A DNA stretch of 5,383 nucleotides from Chloroflexota bacterium (GTDB lineage: Bacteria; Chloroflexota; Dehalococcoidia; Lucifugimonadales; Lucifugimonadaceae), in contig JAJCYX010000092.1 in the NCBI GenBank assembly GCA_029262715.1, positions 1-5,383 of the forward strand. Reading direction: 5' to 3'. The notes under the pieces are model-generated. The model was given only the letters and a program-made list of their open reading frames with translations, was not told where the DNA came from and did no database searches. This document shows positions 1 through 5,017 of the stretch, one piece after another; position 1 is the stretch's first letter; each line of letters begins with the position of its first letter. A program made the position numbers and the translations under genes.

Positions 1-58
1 GTAGAGTAGAACGCCACATTATGCCGCGATCGGCAGATTTCGATTGGAGATTGGTGAT
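1..58 (+). other. Unassigned upstream edge before rpmJ
   Basis: Too short to identify. One frame reads Val-Glu-stop at 1-9, which could be the last codons of an upstream gene. Another frame stays open from base 3 to a TGA at 60-62 that would overlap the rpmJ ATG, but its residues do not resemble an infA or map C-terminus, the usual neighbours in this operon type. The rpmJ frame itself has a TAG at 2-4. GGAG at 46-49 lies nine bases before the rpmJ ATG and is its likely ribosome-binding site. Confidence 0.35.
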
Positions 59-172
59 ATGAAGGTTCGAGCCTCGGTAAAGCCGATGTGCCCGAAGTGC
101 AAAGTCATTCGCCGTCGGGGGACAGTTCGCGTCCTCTGCACAAACGTGAAGCACAAGCAGGCCCAAGGCTAA
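59..172 (+). CDS. rpmJ: 50S ribosomal protein L36 (zinc-ribbon type)
   Basis: Encodes 37 residues, the standard L36 length, starting MKVRASVKPMCPKCKVIRRR. L36 is a very small basic protein of the large subunit that binds 23S rRNA and helps shape the region near the stalk base and factor-binding site. The zinc-ribbon ligands are all present: Cys11, Cys14, Cys27 and His32, so this is the zinc-binding (C+) form rather than the zinc-free paralogue. The ATG at 59 was chosen because it gives the exact family length and N-terminus and has GGAG at 46-49 nine bases upstream. It is followed after 20 bases by rpsM, the usual neighbour. Identification is firm despite the small size, because nearly every position fits the family pattern. 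Confidence 0.96.
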   Translation: MKVRASVKPMCPKCKVIRRRGTVRVLCTNVKHKQAQG

Positions 173-192
173 TTTCAGGCGGGATTTAAGTA

Positions 193-576
193 ATGGCGAT
201 CATTTCCGGTGTAAATATTCCTGACAACAACAGGCTTGAACATGCCCTTACCAGCATTCACGGCATTGGTACGGCTACTTCCAAGCGATTGGTCCAGGAA
301 GTTGGTCTGACAGAAAACCCCCGAGTCCGCGATCTCACTGAAGAAGATCTGGCCAGGGTTCGAAGCGCGATCGACAGAGTGGGAATGCTGATTGAGGGAG
401 ACTTGAAGCGAGAGACGCAGATGAATATTCGCCGTCTCACGGACATTCAGTCATACCGAGGAATCAGGCATCGCAAACGTCTTCCCGCTCATGGTCAACG
501 CACGAAGACCAATGCGCGCACCCAGCGTGGTCGCAAGATGACGGTTGCTGGTCGTAAGAAGACCGCAGCCCACTAA
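193..576 (+). CDS. rpsM: 30S ribosomal protein S13
   Basis: 127-residue S13, a normal length. S13 sits in the head of the small subunit, binds 16S rRNA helices and contacts the large subunit (bridge B1) and P-site tRNA through its basic tail. Visible family features are the N-terminal SGVNIP segment, the helix-hairpin-helix-like SIHGIG at 21-26, the central SYRGIRHRKRLPAHGQRTKTN region at about 88-107 and the basic tail NARTQRGRKMTVAGRKK at 107-123. Position 3 is Ile, where most bacterial S13 proteins read MARI/MVRI, a small departure. The ribosome-binding site is weak (AGGCGGGA, 177-184). The gene ends in tandem stops TAA TAG (574-579). It lies 20 bases after rpmJ and 64 bases before rpsK, the conserved alpha-operon order. 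Confidence 0.98.
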   Translation: MAIISGVNIPDNNRLEHALTSIHGIGTATSKRLVQEVGLTENPRVRDLTEEDLARVRSAIDRVGMLIEGDLKRETQMNIRRLTDIQSYRGIRHRKRLPAHGQRTKTNARTQRGRKMTVAGRKKTAAH

Positions 577-640
577 TAGTCGGAATTAACAGTCACTAGA
601 TCAGACCTCATCCCTGATATTGAGTTTTAGAAAACAGTAA

Positions 641-1027
641 ATGCCACGAAAGCCCCGCACCCGTCGTCGAGAAAAGAAGTTCGTGCCGCAAGGCAAAGCG
701 TTCGTCAACGCGACATTTAACAACACGCTGATAACTCTCACTGATCCGCAAGGAAATGTCATCGCGCACAACAGTGCAGGTGGTATGGGCTTCCGCGGCT
801 CTCGGAAATCGACTGCGTTCGCCGCCCAGCGAGCCGGTGACACCGCTGCCCGATCGGCAATGGAACATGGTTTGCGAACGGTGGATGTGTTTGTTAAAGG
901 GCCGGGTTCTGGTAGGGAGAGCGCCATCAGGGCGCTTCAGGCAGCCGGGATCAGGGTGGTGAGTATCAATGACGTCACACCGATTCCGCACAACGGTTGT
1001 CGCCCACCGAAGAAGCGGAGGGTCTAG
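641..1027 (+). CDS. rpsK: 30S ribosomal protein S11
   Basis: 128-residue S11, full length. S11 lies on the platform of the 30S subunit near the decoding-site side of the mRNA exit, and binds 16S rRNA with partners S6/S18 and S7. Recognisable segments are the basic N-terminus PRKPRTRRREKK, ATFNNTLITLTDPQGNVI (24-41), SAGGMGFRGSRKSTAFAAQ (45-63), VFVKGPGSGRESAIRALQAAG (about 83-103) and the highly conserved C-terminus DVTPIPHNGCRPPKKRRV. The start is fixed: an in-frame TAA (638-640) directly precedes the ATG, and the next Met is at residue 49, well inside the fold. No Shine-Dalgarno sequence is visible; the preceding bases are A/T-rich. A terminator-like hairpin begins 16 bases after the stop. 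Confidence 0.98.
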   Translation: MPRKPRTRRREKKFVPQGKAFVNATFNNTLITLTDPQGNVIAHNSAGGMGFRGSRKSTAFAAQRAGDTAARSAMEHGLRTVDVFVKGPGSGRESAIRALQAAGIRVVSINDVTPIPHNGCRPPKKRRV

Positions 1028-1043
1028 CCAGGTCTGAATGTTA

Positions 1044-1074
1044 GTCCCGACCTGTGGGTCGGGACGTTTATTTG
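1044..1074 (+). terminator. Terminator-like hairpin between rpsK and rpsD
   Basis: A perfect 9-bp inverted repeat, GTCCCGACC (1044-1052) and GGTCGGGAC (1057-1065), encloses a TGTG loop. GTTTATTTG (1066-1074), a short T-rich run, follows. This is the shape of a Rho-independent terminator. Its T tract is interrupted, so termination may be partial. Its place inside a conserved operon suggests either attenuation that lowers expression of rpsD-rpoA relative to rpsK, or a real transcript end with a separate promoter for rpsD. I see no convincing -35/-10 pair in the 60 bases that follow. The alternative is an RNA-processing or stability hairpin. Confidence 0.7.
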
Positions 1075-1089
1075 TCGAAGTACAAGTGA

Positions 1090-1118
1090 CCGCACAGCCC
1101 CAATACGACTGGTTGCGG
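1090..1118 (+). promoter_or_regulatory. Possible hairpin in the rpsD leader
   Basis: CCGCACAG (1090-1097) can pair with CTG (1109-1111) plus TGCGG (1114-1118), giving eight base pairs with a two-base bulge (1112-1113) and an 11-base loop. It sits just before the rpsD ribosome-binding site AGGGAG (1126-1131). S4 is a known translational autoregulator of its own mRNA in some bacteria, so a leader structure here is plausible. Nothing in the sequence proves that S4 binds it, and a stem of this strength can arise by chance. Confidence 0.25.
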
Positions 1119-1135
1119 AGCGAACAGGGAGTTCG

Positions 1136-1732
1136 ATGGCACGGTATACCGGCCCGCTACACAAGAAAATGAAGGCGCTTGGCATGGTGGCGCAGGAGAG
1201 AACCCGCGGACGGGGACCTCAGCGCGGACCAAGGCGAAGGCAGTCCCAGTACGGCATTCAGCTTCAGGAAAAACAGAAAGCTCGGCTTCTGTATGGAGTA
1301 TTGGAACGCCAGTTCAGCAACTACTACCGTGAGGCAGCCAGGCGTTCCGGCGTAACTGGAGACAATCTTATTCAGTTGCTCGAATCACGACTGGACAACG
1401 TGGTCTACCGCCTCGGTTTCGCCTCAACCCGACGCCAGTCACGGCAGTTGGTCAACCACGGCCACATGACCGTTGATGGCAAAAAAGTTGACATTCCTTC
1501 TTTACAGGTTCGTCCTGGCCAGAAGATAGCCTGGAAAGAGAAATCTCGCAGCAGCGGGATATTTGAAGTAATTTCCGCTAACACGGGCATGGGTAAGACC
1601 ACTCAAGTCCCCAGCTGGCTTCGTGTTAGCCCTGATGACGCCACCGGCGAAGTAGCTGCCGTGCCGAACCCGATGGAGGGTGAAGTCGGTATCGATACAC
1701 GCCAAATTGTTGAGTTTTACTCAAGGAGGTAA
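1136..1732 (+). CDS. rpsD: 30S ribosomal protein S4 (short N-terminal form)
   Basis: 198-residue S4, a primary 16S rRNA-binding protein that nucleates 30S assembly and helps line the mRNA entry channel. The core is clear: YGIQLQEKQKARLLYGVLERQF (39-60), GVTGDNLIQLLESRLDNVVYRLGFASTRRQSRQLVNHGH (72-110; the S4 RNA-binding domain begins near 87), VDGKKVDIPSLQVRPGQKI (113-131) and the C-terminus IVEFYSRR. The N-terminal region is unusual. There are 39 residues up to the conserved Tyr of the YG motif, against 51 in E. coli S4. There is no cysteine anywhere, so no zinc knuckle, and the usual PPGxHG segment is replaced by an Arg/Gly/Pro-rich stretch (23-35). AGGGAG (1126-1131) precedes the ATG closely. 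The stop codon overlaps the rpoA ribosome-binding site, suggesting coupled translation. Confidence 0.97.
   Translation: MARYTGPLHKKMKALGMVAQERTRGRGPQRGPRRRQSQYGIQLQEKQKARLLYGVLERQFSNYYREAARRSGVTGDNLIQLLESRLDNVVYRLGFASTRRQSRQLVNHGHMTVDGKKVDIPSLQVRPGQKIAWKEKSRSSGIFEVISANTGMGKTTQVPSWLRVSPDDATGEVAAVPNPMEGEVGIDTRQIVEFYSRR
1723..1730 (+). promoter_or_regulatory. Near-perfect Shine-Dalgarno for rpoA
   Basis: AAGGAGGT ends six bases before the ATG at 1737 and includes the T of the rpsD stop codon. It is the strongest ribosome-binding site in the window. It settles the rpoA start at 1737 rather than at an in-frame GTG (1680) inside rpsD. Confidence 0.93.
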
Positions 1733-1736
1733 CCCT

Positions 1737-2816
1737 ATGCTAGAGCGTATGTATGGCATCACTCCCCGTGAAGAGTTGCCGCCTCCTCAAGTTGAGGTGC
1801 CGGCTCTTGGGGTCAAGATCTTGGAAGCTGATGACGAGTTTGGCCGTTTCGTAGCCGAGCCACTTGAGCGTGGTTGGGGTGTAACGCTTGGCAACCCGCT
1901 TCGGCGTTCGTTGCTGAGTTCACTGCCCGGAACCGCCATCACGTGGGTCAAGATCGACGGCATTCTTCACGAGTACTCCACGATGGAGAATATGCGTGAA
2001 GAGGTCGGTGAATTCTTGCTAAATGTGAAGGGTGTAAGACTTCGTTCACTTGCTGACCGTCCCGGCCGTCTCAGGCTTGAGATTGACGGCGAGGGTGAAG
2101 TTAGAGCGGGCGACATAATGGCGACCGCGGACTTCGAGATCGTTAATCCTGAGCACCACCTCGCAACACTGGATTCACAGAGCGCAAGGCTCTCTGTTGA
2201 ATTTAACGTTGAGCAGGACACCGGTTACAGGCCGGCGGCTCACGACGAGGGTCTGCCGATCGGAATTCTCCCTGTTGACGCGGTGTTTACACCGGTTCGC
2301 AAGGCAAATTTCCGGGTTGAGGCAACTCGAGTTGGTCAGCGCGACGACTTTGAGCGACTGATCATGGAAGTATGGACAGACCGCACCATCACACCGCTCG
2401 AGGCTATTCAAACCGCCTCAAACCGATTGATGGAGCGTTTCTACCTCTTCTCTACTCTCGACAAAGAGCCTGTTGAAGAGGCAGGACCTGCAGCAGGACT
2501 GGGAATCTCCCCCGAGATCTACAACACACTTGTGGAAACCCTGGACCTTTCTGCTCGCACGCTCAACTGCCTCAAGCGAGCCGGTATCAACCGGGTCGGC
2601 GAGGTTCTTTCTATGCCGAAATCGGAGCTCTTGAAGATTCGTAACTTCGGACAGAAATCACTCGACGAGCTCTACGAGAAGCTGTCTGAGAAGGACCTGC
2701 TCCCAGAGGGAGTCACTAGCGAAGTTGAGGAAATTGAAGGCGAAGAGGGCGACGAAGTTAGCGGCGAAGAGGCCACAGCCGTTAGCGCTGGCGAAGATGC
2801 AGGAGATGAAAAGTAA
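1737..2816 (+). CDS. rpoA: DNA-directed RNA polymerase subunit alpha
   Basis: 359 residues. Alpha dimerises to start assembly of RNA polymerase (alpha2-beta-beta'-omega), and its C-terminal domain binds promoter UP elements and activators. The N-terminal domain (about 22-240) carries EPLERGWGVTLGNPLRRSLLSS (41-62) and DGILHEYSTMENMREEVGEFLLNVKGVRL (about 74-102), the dimerisation and assembly region. The C-terminal domain (about 258-323) holds LSARTLNCLKRAGI and IRNFGQKSLDEL. Residues matching the E. coli DNA-contact set are intact: Arg274, Asn277, Cys278, Lys280, Gly305, Lys307 and Ser308 (E. coli numbers 265, 268, 269, 271, 296, 298, 299). After about residue 325 comes an extra acidic tail rich in Glu, Asp, Gly and Ala, longer than the short E. 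coli end. The start at 1737 has the AAGGAGGT site. The stop overlaps the rplQ start by one base. Confidence 0.98.
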   Translation: MLERMYGITPREELPPPQVEVPALGVKILEADDEFGRFVAEPLERGWGVTLGNPLRRSLLSSLPGTAITWVKIDGILHEYSTMENMREEVGEFLLNVKGVRLRSLADRPGRLRLEIDGEGEVRAGDIMATADFEIVNPEHHLATLDSQSARLSVEFNVEQDTGYRPAAHDEGLPIGILPVDAVFTPVRKANFRVEATRVGQRDDFERLIMEVWTDRTITPLEAIQTASNRLMERFYLFSTLDKEPVEEAGPAAGLGISPEIYNTLVETLDLSARTLNCLKRAGINRVGEVLSMPKSELLKIRNFGQKSLDELYEKLSEKDLLPEGVTSEVEEIEGEEGDEVSGEEATAVSAGEDAGDEK

Positions 2817-3166
2817 TGAGGCATCACGTCTCTGGCAGGCGCTTTGATCGACAGATCGGACATCGGAAGATGATGTTCCGAACGTTGGTCACAGATCTGC
2901 TTAAGCACGGGCATGTGAAAACGACTGCTGCGAAAGCTCGTTCAATTCGCCCGATCGCCGAAAAAATGGTGACACTCGGCAAAGCCGGTTCTCTTCATGC
3001 CCGACGTCAGGCTGCTGCGTTCATAACCGAAGATGCGGTTGTGCGCTCGGTGTTCGACGACCTGGCTGATCGCTATAAGGAACGACCGGGTGGGTACACG
3101 CGGCTGACTAAACTCGGACCTCGCAAAGGCGATGCTTCCGAAATGGCAATGCTAGAACTGGTCTAG
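2816..3166 (+). CDS. rplQ: 50S ribosomal protein L17
   Basis: 116-residue L17, a bacterial large-subunit protein near the polypeptide exit tunnel on the solvent side. Family features are MRHHVSGRRFDR at the N-terminus (consensus MRHRKSGRKLGR), HRKMMFRTLVTDLLKHG (16-32), TTAAKARSIRPIAEKMVTLGKAGSLHARRQAAAF (36-69) and the C-terminal GGYTRLTKLGPRKGDASEMAMLELV. Length and ends are normal, with no truncation. The start ATG shares its A with the rpoA TAA stop (TAATG at 2814-2818), a classic arrangement for termination-reinitiation. AGGAG at 2801-2805 is ten bases upstream. rpoA-rplQ pairing is the standard end of the alpha operon in bacteria. A 28-base gap leads to truA. Confidence 0.98.
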   Translation: MRHHVSGRRFDRQIGHRKMMFRTLVTDLLKHGHVKTTAAKARSIRPIAEKMVTLGKAGSLHARRQAAAFITEDAVVRSVFDDLADRYKERPGGYTRLTKLGPRKGDASEMAMLELV

Positions 3167-3194
3167 CCCTGTGATCCGAAACGGGTGACGCGAA

Positions 3195-3971
3195 GTGCGT
3201 TACGCTCTTCTGATCGAATACGACGGCACCGAATTCCACGGTTCCCAGTTACAAAAGGGCGTACGCACGGTACAGGGGGAGCTTGAAAGCGCCCTTTCGC
3301 ACATGTATGAGACGGCGCCGCGCGTAAGCATGGCTGGCCGAACGGATGCGGGAGTCCACGCCAGAGGTCAGATTGCTGCATTCGACGCACCGGATCGGCA
3401 TGATCCGAGCACCCTGGTTGATGCAGTCAACTACTACCTTGCAAAGGACGTTGCCGTAAAGCGGGCCGAGAGAGTCAATGCGGACTTTGATCCTCGGCGG
3501 CAAGCAGTAAAACGTGAGTATGTGTTCTCGTTGAATGATGGGCCGACGCGATTACCGCTGAGGCGTTATTACGAGGTAAGAACGAAAAAACTAGATAACT
3601 TTAAGGGCATGAGATCGGCTGCCGCCATGTTTGAAGGCAGTCATGACTTCGCTTCATTTGCCGGTCCGGCGACACCCGCAAATGTATCGACAACACGACA
3701 CATATTTTCAATCAAAGTGGGCAGAAAAGAAGAATTTACCTGCGAACTGATCATCATCGGAAACGCATTCATTCATCAGCAGGTGAGACGAATGTCTGGC
3801 GCTCTGGTAAGGATTGGGACAGAAAAGATGACTCCTGATGAGTTGCGTGACCTGCTCACCAAGCCTCGCCGTGGTGCGGCGGCCTGGCCGCTGGGGCCGG
3901 AAGGTCTCAGCCTCAACAGAATCGACTATGGGAAAGACGGGCCATTTCAGGTCGAAACTGAGTACAATTAG
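3195..3971 (+). CDS. truA: tRNA pseudouridine(38-40) synthase TruA
   Basis: 258 residues, normal for TruA. The enzyme converts uridines 38, 39 and 40 in the tRNA anticodon stem-loop to pseudouridine, stabilising the stem and supporting reading-frame maintenance. The catalytic motif AGRTDAGVHARGQ (47-59) is intact, with the nucleophile Asp51. Tyr109 in KREYVFSL matches the conserved active-site tyrosine. DFASFAG (151-157), GNAFIHQQVRRMSGALVRIG (189-208) and the C-terminal GPEGLSLNRIDY (234-245) complete the fold. The start is GTG at 3195: an in-frame TGA at 3186-3188 rules out an earlier start, and MRYALLIEYDGT is the expected N-terminus. GGTGA (3184-3188) is a modest ribosome-binding site. 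truA between rplQ and rplM is a common bacterial order. The HQQVRR and QLQ variants recall Chloroflexota proteins (inference from memory). Confidence 0.97.
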   Translation: MRYALLIEYDGTEFHGSQLQKGVRTVQGELESALSHMYETAPRVSMAGRTDAGVHARGQIAAFDAPDRHDPSTLVDAVNYYLAKDVAVKRAERVNADFDPRRQAVKREYVFSLNDGPTRLPLRRYYEVRTKKLDNFKGMRSAAAMFEGSHDFASFAGPATPANVSTTRHIFSIKVGRKEEFTCELIIIGNAFIHQQVRRMSGALVRIGTEKMTPDELRDLLTKPRRGAAAWPLGPEGLSLNRIDYGKDGPFQVETEYN

Positions 3972-4024
3972 TGGGTTGTCCGAAAAAATACCCGACAAAC
4001 GGGTTCGAGGTGGTTTAGGAACAG
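3972..4024 (+). promoter_or_regulatory. rplM leader with alternative small hairpins
   Basis: This 53-base spacer contains ACCCG (3990-3994) and CGGGT (4000-4004) around an ACAAA loop. A competing pairing, TTGTC (3976-3980) with GACAA (3994-3998), spans an A-rich loop, and the two cannot form together. GAGGTG (4007-4012) and AGGA (4017-4020) are candidate ribosome-binding sites for rplM. L13 leader elements are known in Firmicutes, but I do not recognise this as that motif. The stems are only five base pairs, so the structural claim is weak; the ribosome-binding role is better supported. Confidence 0.3.
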
Positions 4025-5002
4025 ATGGTTACAAAGATAAAGCCTTACAACCCCAGCGCTAGCGAGCTGGAGTCAGACTGGCACGTTATTGACGCCAAGG
4101 ACAAGGTTCTTGGTAGGCTTTCCAGCGAAGCTGCGATGCTTCTAATGGGGAAGCATCGCCCAGAGTACGTGCCGCATCTCCTGTCAGGCGACTTCGTCAT
4201 CATCATCAATGCCGCGAAAGTGCGAGTCACGGGCAACAAAGCCGACCAGATCGTGTACAAGCGGCACAGCCAGAAACCGGGGAAGCTCAAAGAGATTCCC
4301 TACAGGCGTGTACAGCAAAGGGCTCCCACCCGAATCCTTGAACATTCTGTTCGAGGCATGCTCCCGAAGAACAAGCTCGGAGAGCGGATGATCCGACGTC
4401 TGAAGGTGTATGCAGGCGAAGAGCATCCACATGAATCTCAACTCGCATGGACCGAACAACGGCCAGCGCGTGATGCAGCAGCAGCAGCAGCCGAAGCTGA
4501 AGAATTGGCGAAGAAGAGAGCAGCTGCAAGAGAGACCGCTGCTGCTCGCAAGCAGATAGCTGACGATGCTGCCGCGAAGACCGCGGCCGCTGACGCTGCG
4601 AAGGACGAAAAGCCAAAGAGCAAGAAGACTGCAGCCGCTGCCAAGGCGGAACCTGCAACGCCAGAAACCCCTGGAGCTCCAGAAACCCCAGTTACTGAGA
4701 TAGAAGAGACAGCTACCACAGCGGTTGTAGAGCCTGCCACCGCCCCAGAGACCGCCGCTGAACCTGAGAAGAAGCCCGCTGCAAAGCGCAAAACCGCTAC
4801 CAAGGCGTCGGCCGCAAAGACAACGAAGGCCACAACGACTCGGAAGAAGCCTGCAACTTCAACCCGAAAAAAGGCAGATACTGCTGACAGCGAGTCTGCT
4901 ACCAAGAAAACTACCGCAGCAAAGCCAAAGGCAACTGCTAAAAAGCCAGCCGCTAAAAAGGCACCTGCGAAAAAACCTGCCACGGCCAAAAAAGATGAAT
5001 AG
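4025..5002 (+). CDS. rplM: 50S ribosomal protein L13 with long low-complexity C-terminal extension
   Basis: 325 residues, against about 140-150 for most bacterial L13. Residues 1 to about 142 are a normal L13 core, an early-assembly 23S rRNA binder: DWHVIDAKDKVLGRLSSEAAMLLMGKHRPEYVP (18-50), SGDFVIIINAAKVRVTGNK (54-72), YKRHSQKPGKLKE (78-90), HSVRGMLPKNKLGERMIRRLKVYAG (107-131) and EEHPHESQ (132-139). Then follows a tail of about 180 residues in three zones: a charged Ala-rich zone (about 148-208), probably helical; a Pro/Thr/Glu-rich acidic zone (about 209-249); and a basic Lys/Ala/Thr/Pro zone (about 250-323) with repeated AAKK, AKKP and KKPA units like histone H1 or actinobacterial HU tails. 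One open frame joins core and tail with no sign of a frameshift. The tail's function is unknown; it is probably disordered. rpsI follows after 15 bases. Confidence 0.95.
   Translation: MVTKIKPYNPSASELESDWHVIDAKDKVLGRLSSEAAMLLMGKHRPEYVPHLLSGDFVIIINAAKVRVTGNKADQIVYKRHSQKPGKLKEIPYRRVQQRAPTRILEHSVRGMLPKNKLGERMIRRLKVYAGEEHPHESQLAWTEQRPARDAAAAAAEAEELAKKRAAARETAAARKQIADDAAAKTAAADAAKDEKPKSKKTAAAAKAEPATPETPGAPETPVTEIEETATTAVVEPATAPETAAEPEKKPAAKRKTATKASAAKTTKATTTRKKPATSTRKKADTADSESATKKTTAAKPKATAKKPAAKKAPAKKPATAKKDE
4475..4492 (+). repeat. Short GCA trinucleotide repeat in rplM
   Basis: Five tandem GCA codons followed by GCC encode six alanines (residues 151-156) at the start of the L13 extension. A pure run of five is short, but it is the sort of tract that can gain or lose whole codons by slippage without breaking the frame. 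Confidence 0.8.
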
Positions 5003-5005
5003 CCC

Positions 5006-5009
5006 GGAG
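5006..5009 (+). promoter_or_regulatory. Ribosome-binding site deciding the rpsI TTG start
   Basis: GGAG ends eight bases before the TTG at 5018, an ideal distance. It is only three bases from the ATG at 5013, which in any case opens a frame that stops after two codons. This favours TTG as the rpsI start. Confidence 0.7.
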
Positions 5010-5017
5010 TTAATGAT

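Noticed and set aside
586..621. Possible promoter before rpsK (TTAACA as -35, GATATT as -10)
   Set aside because: The spacing is about 24 bases, well outside the usual 16-18, and the -10 match is partial.
608..991. Minus-strand open frames opposite rpsK, and similar ones opposite rpsD, rpoA and truA
   Set aside because: Each is fully covered by a well-supported gene on the + strand and none resembles a known protein; they are shadows.
1066..1110. Promoter for rpsD after the terminator-like hairpin
   Set aside because: TTGTCG (1072) and TACAAG (1081) or TACGAC (1104) do not combine with an acceptable spacing; no convincing pair was found.
1583..1603. P-loop-like residues GMGKTT in S4
   Set aside because: The stretch lies in the S4 C-terminal region, lacks the full GxxxxGK[ST] spacing and has no nucleotide-binding context; it is coincidence.
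1680..1736. Upstream in-frame GTG start for rpoA, giving 378 residues
   Set aside because: It lies inside rpsD, adds 19 residues not typical of alpha, and ignores the AAGGAGGT site six bases before the ATG at 1737.
4438..4989. A 183-codon open frame on the minus strand, rich in Ala, Val and Phe
   Set aside because: It is the antisense of the GCN/AAR-rich L13 tail. Low-complexity Ala/Lys codons rarely give stop codons in reverse. It looks like a hydrophobic protein only for that reason.
4451..4999. The L13 tail as a separate histone-like gene
   Set aside because: There is no stop, no start codon with a ribosome-binding site and no frame change at the junction; it is continuous with L13.
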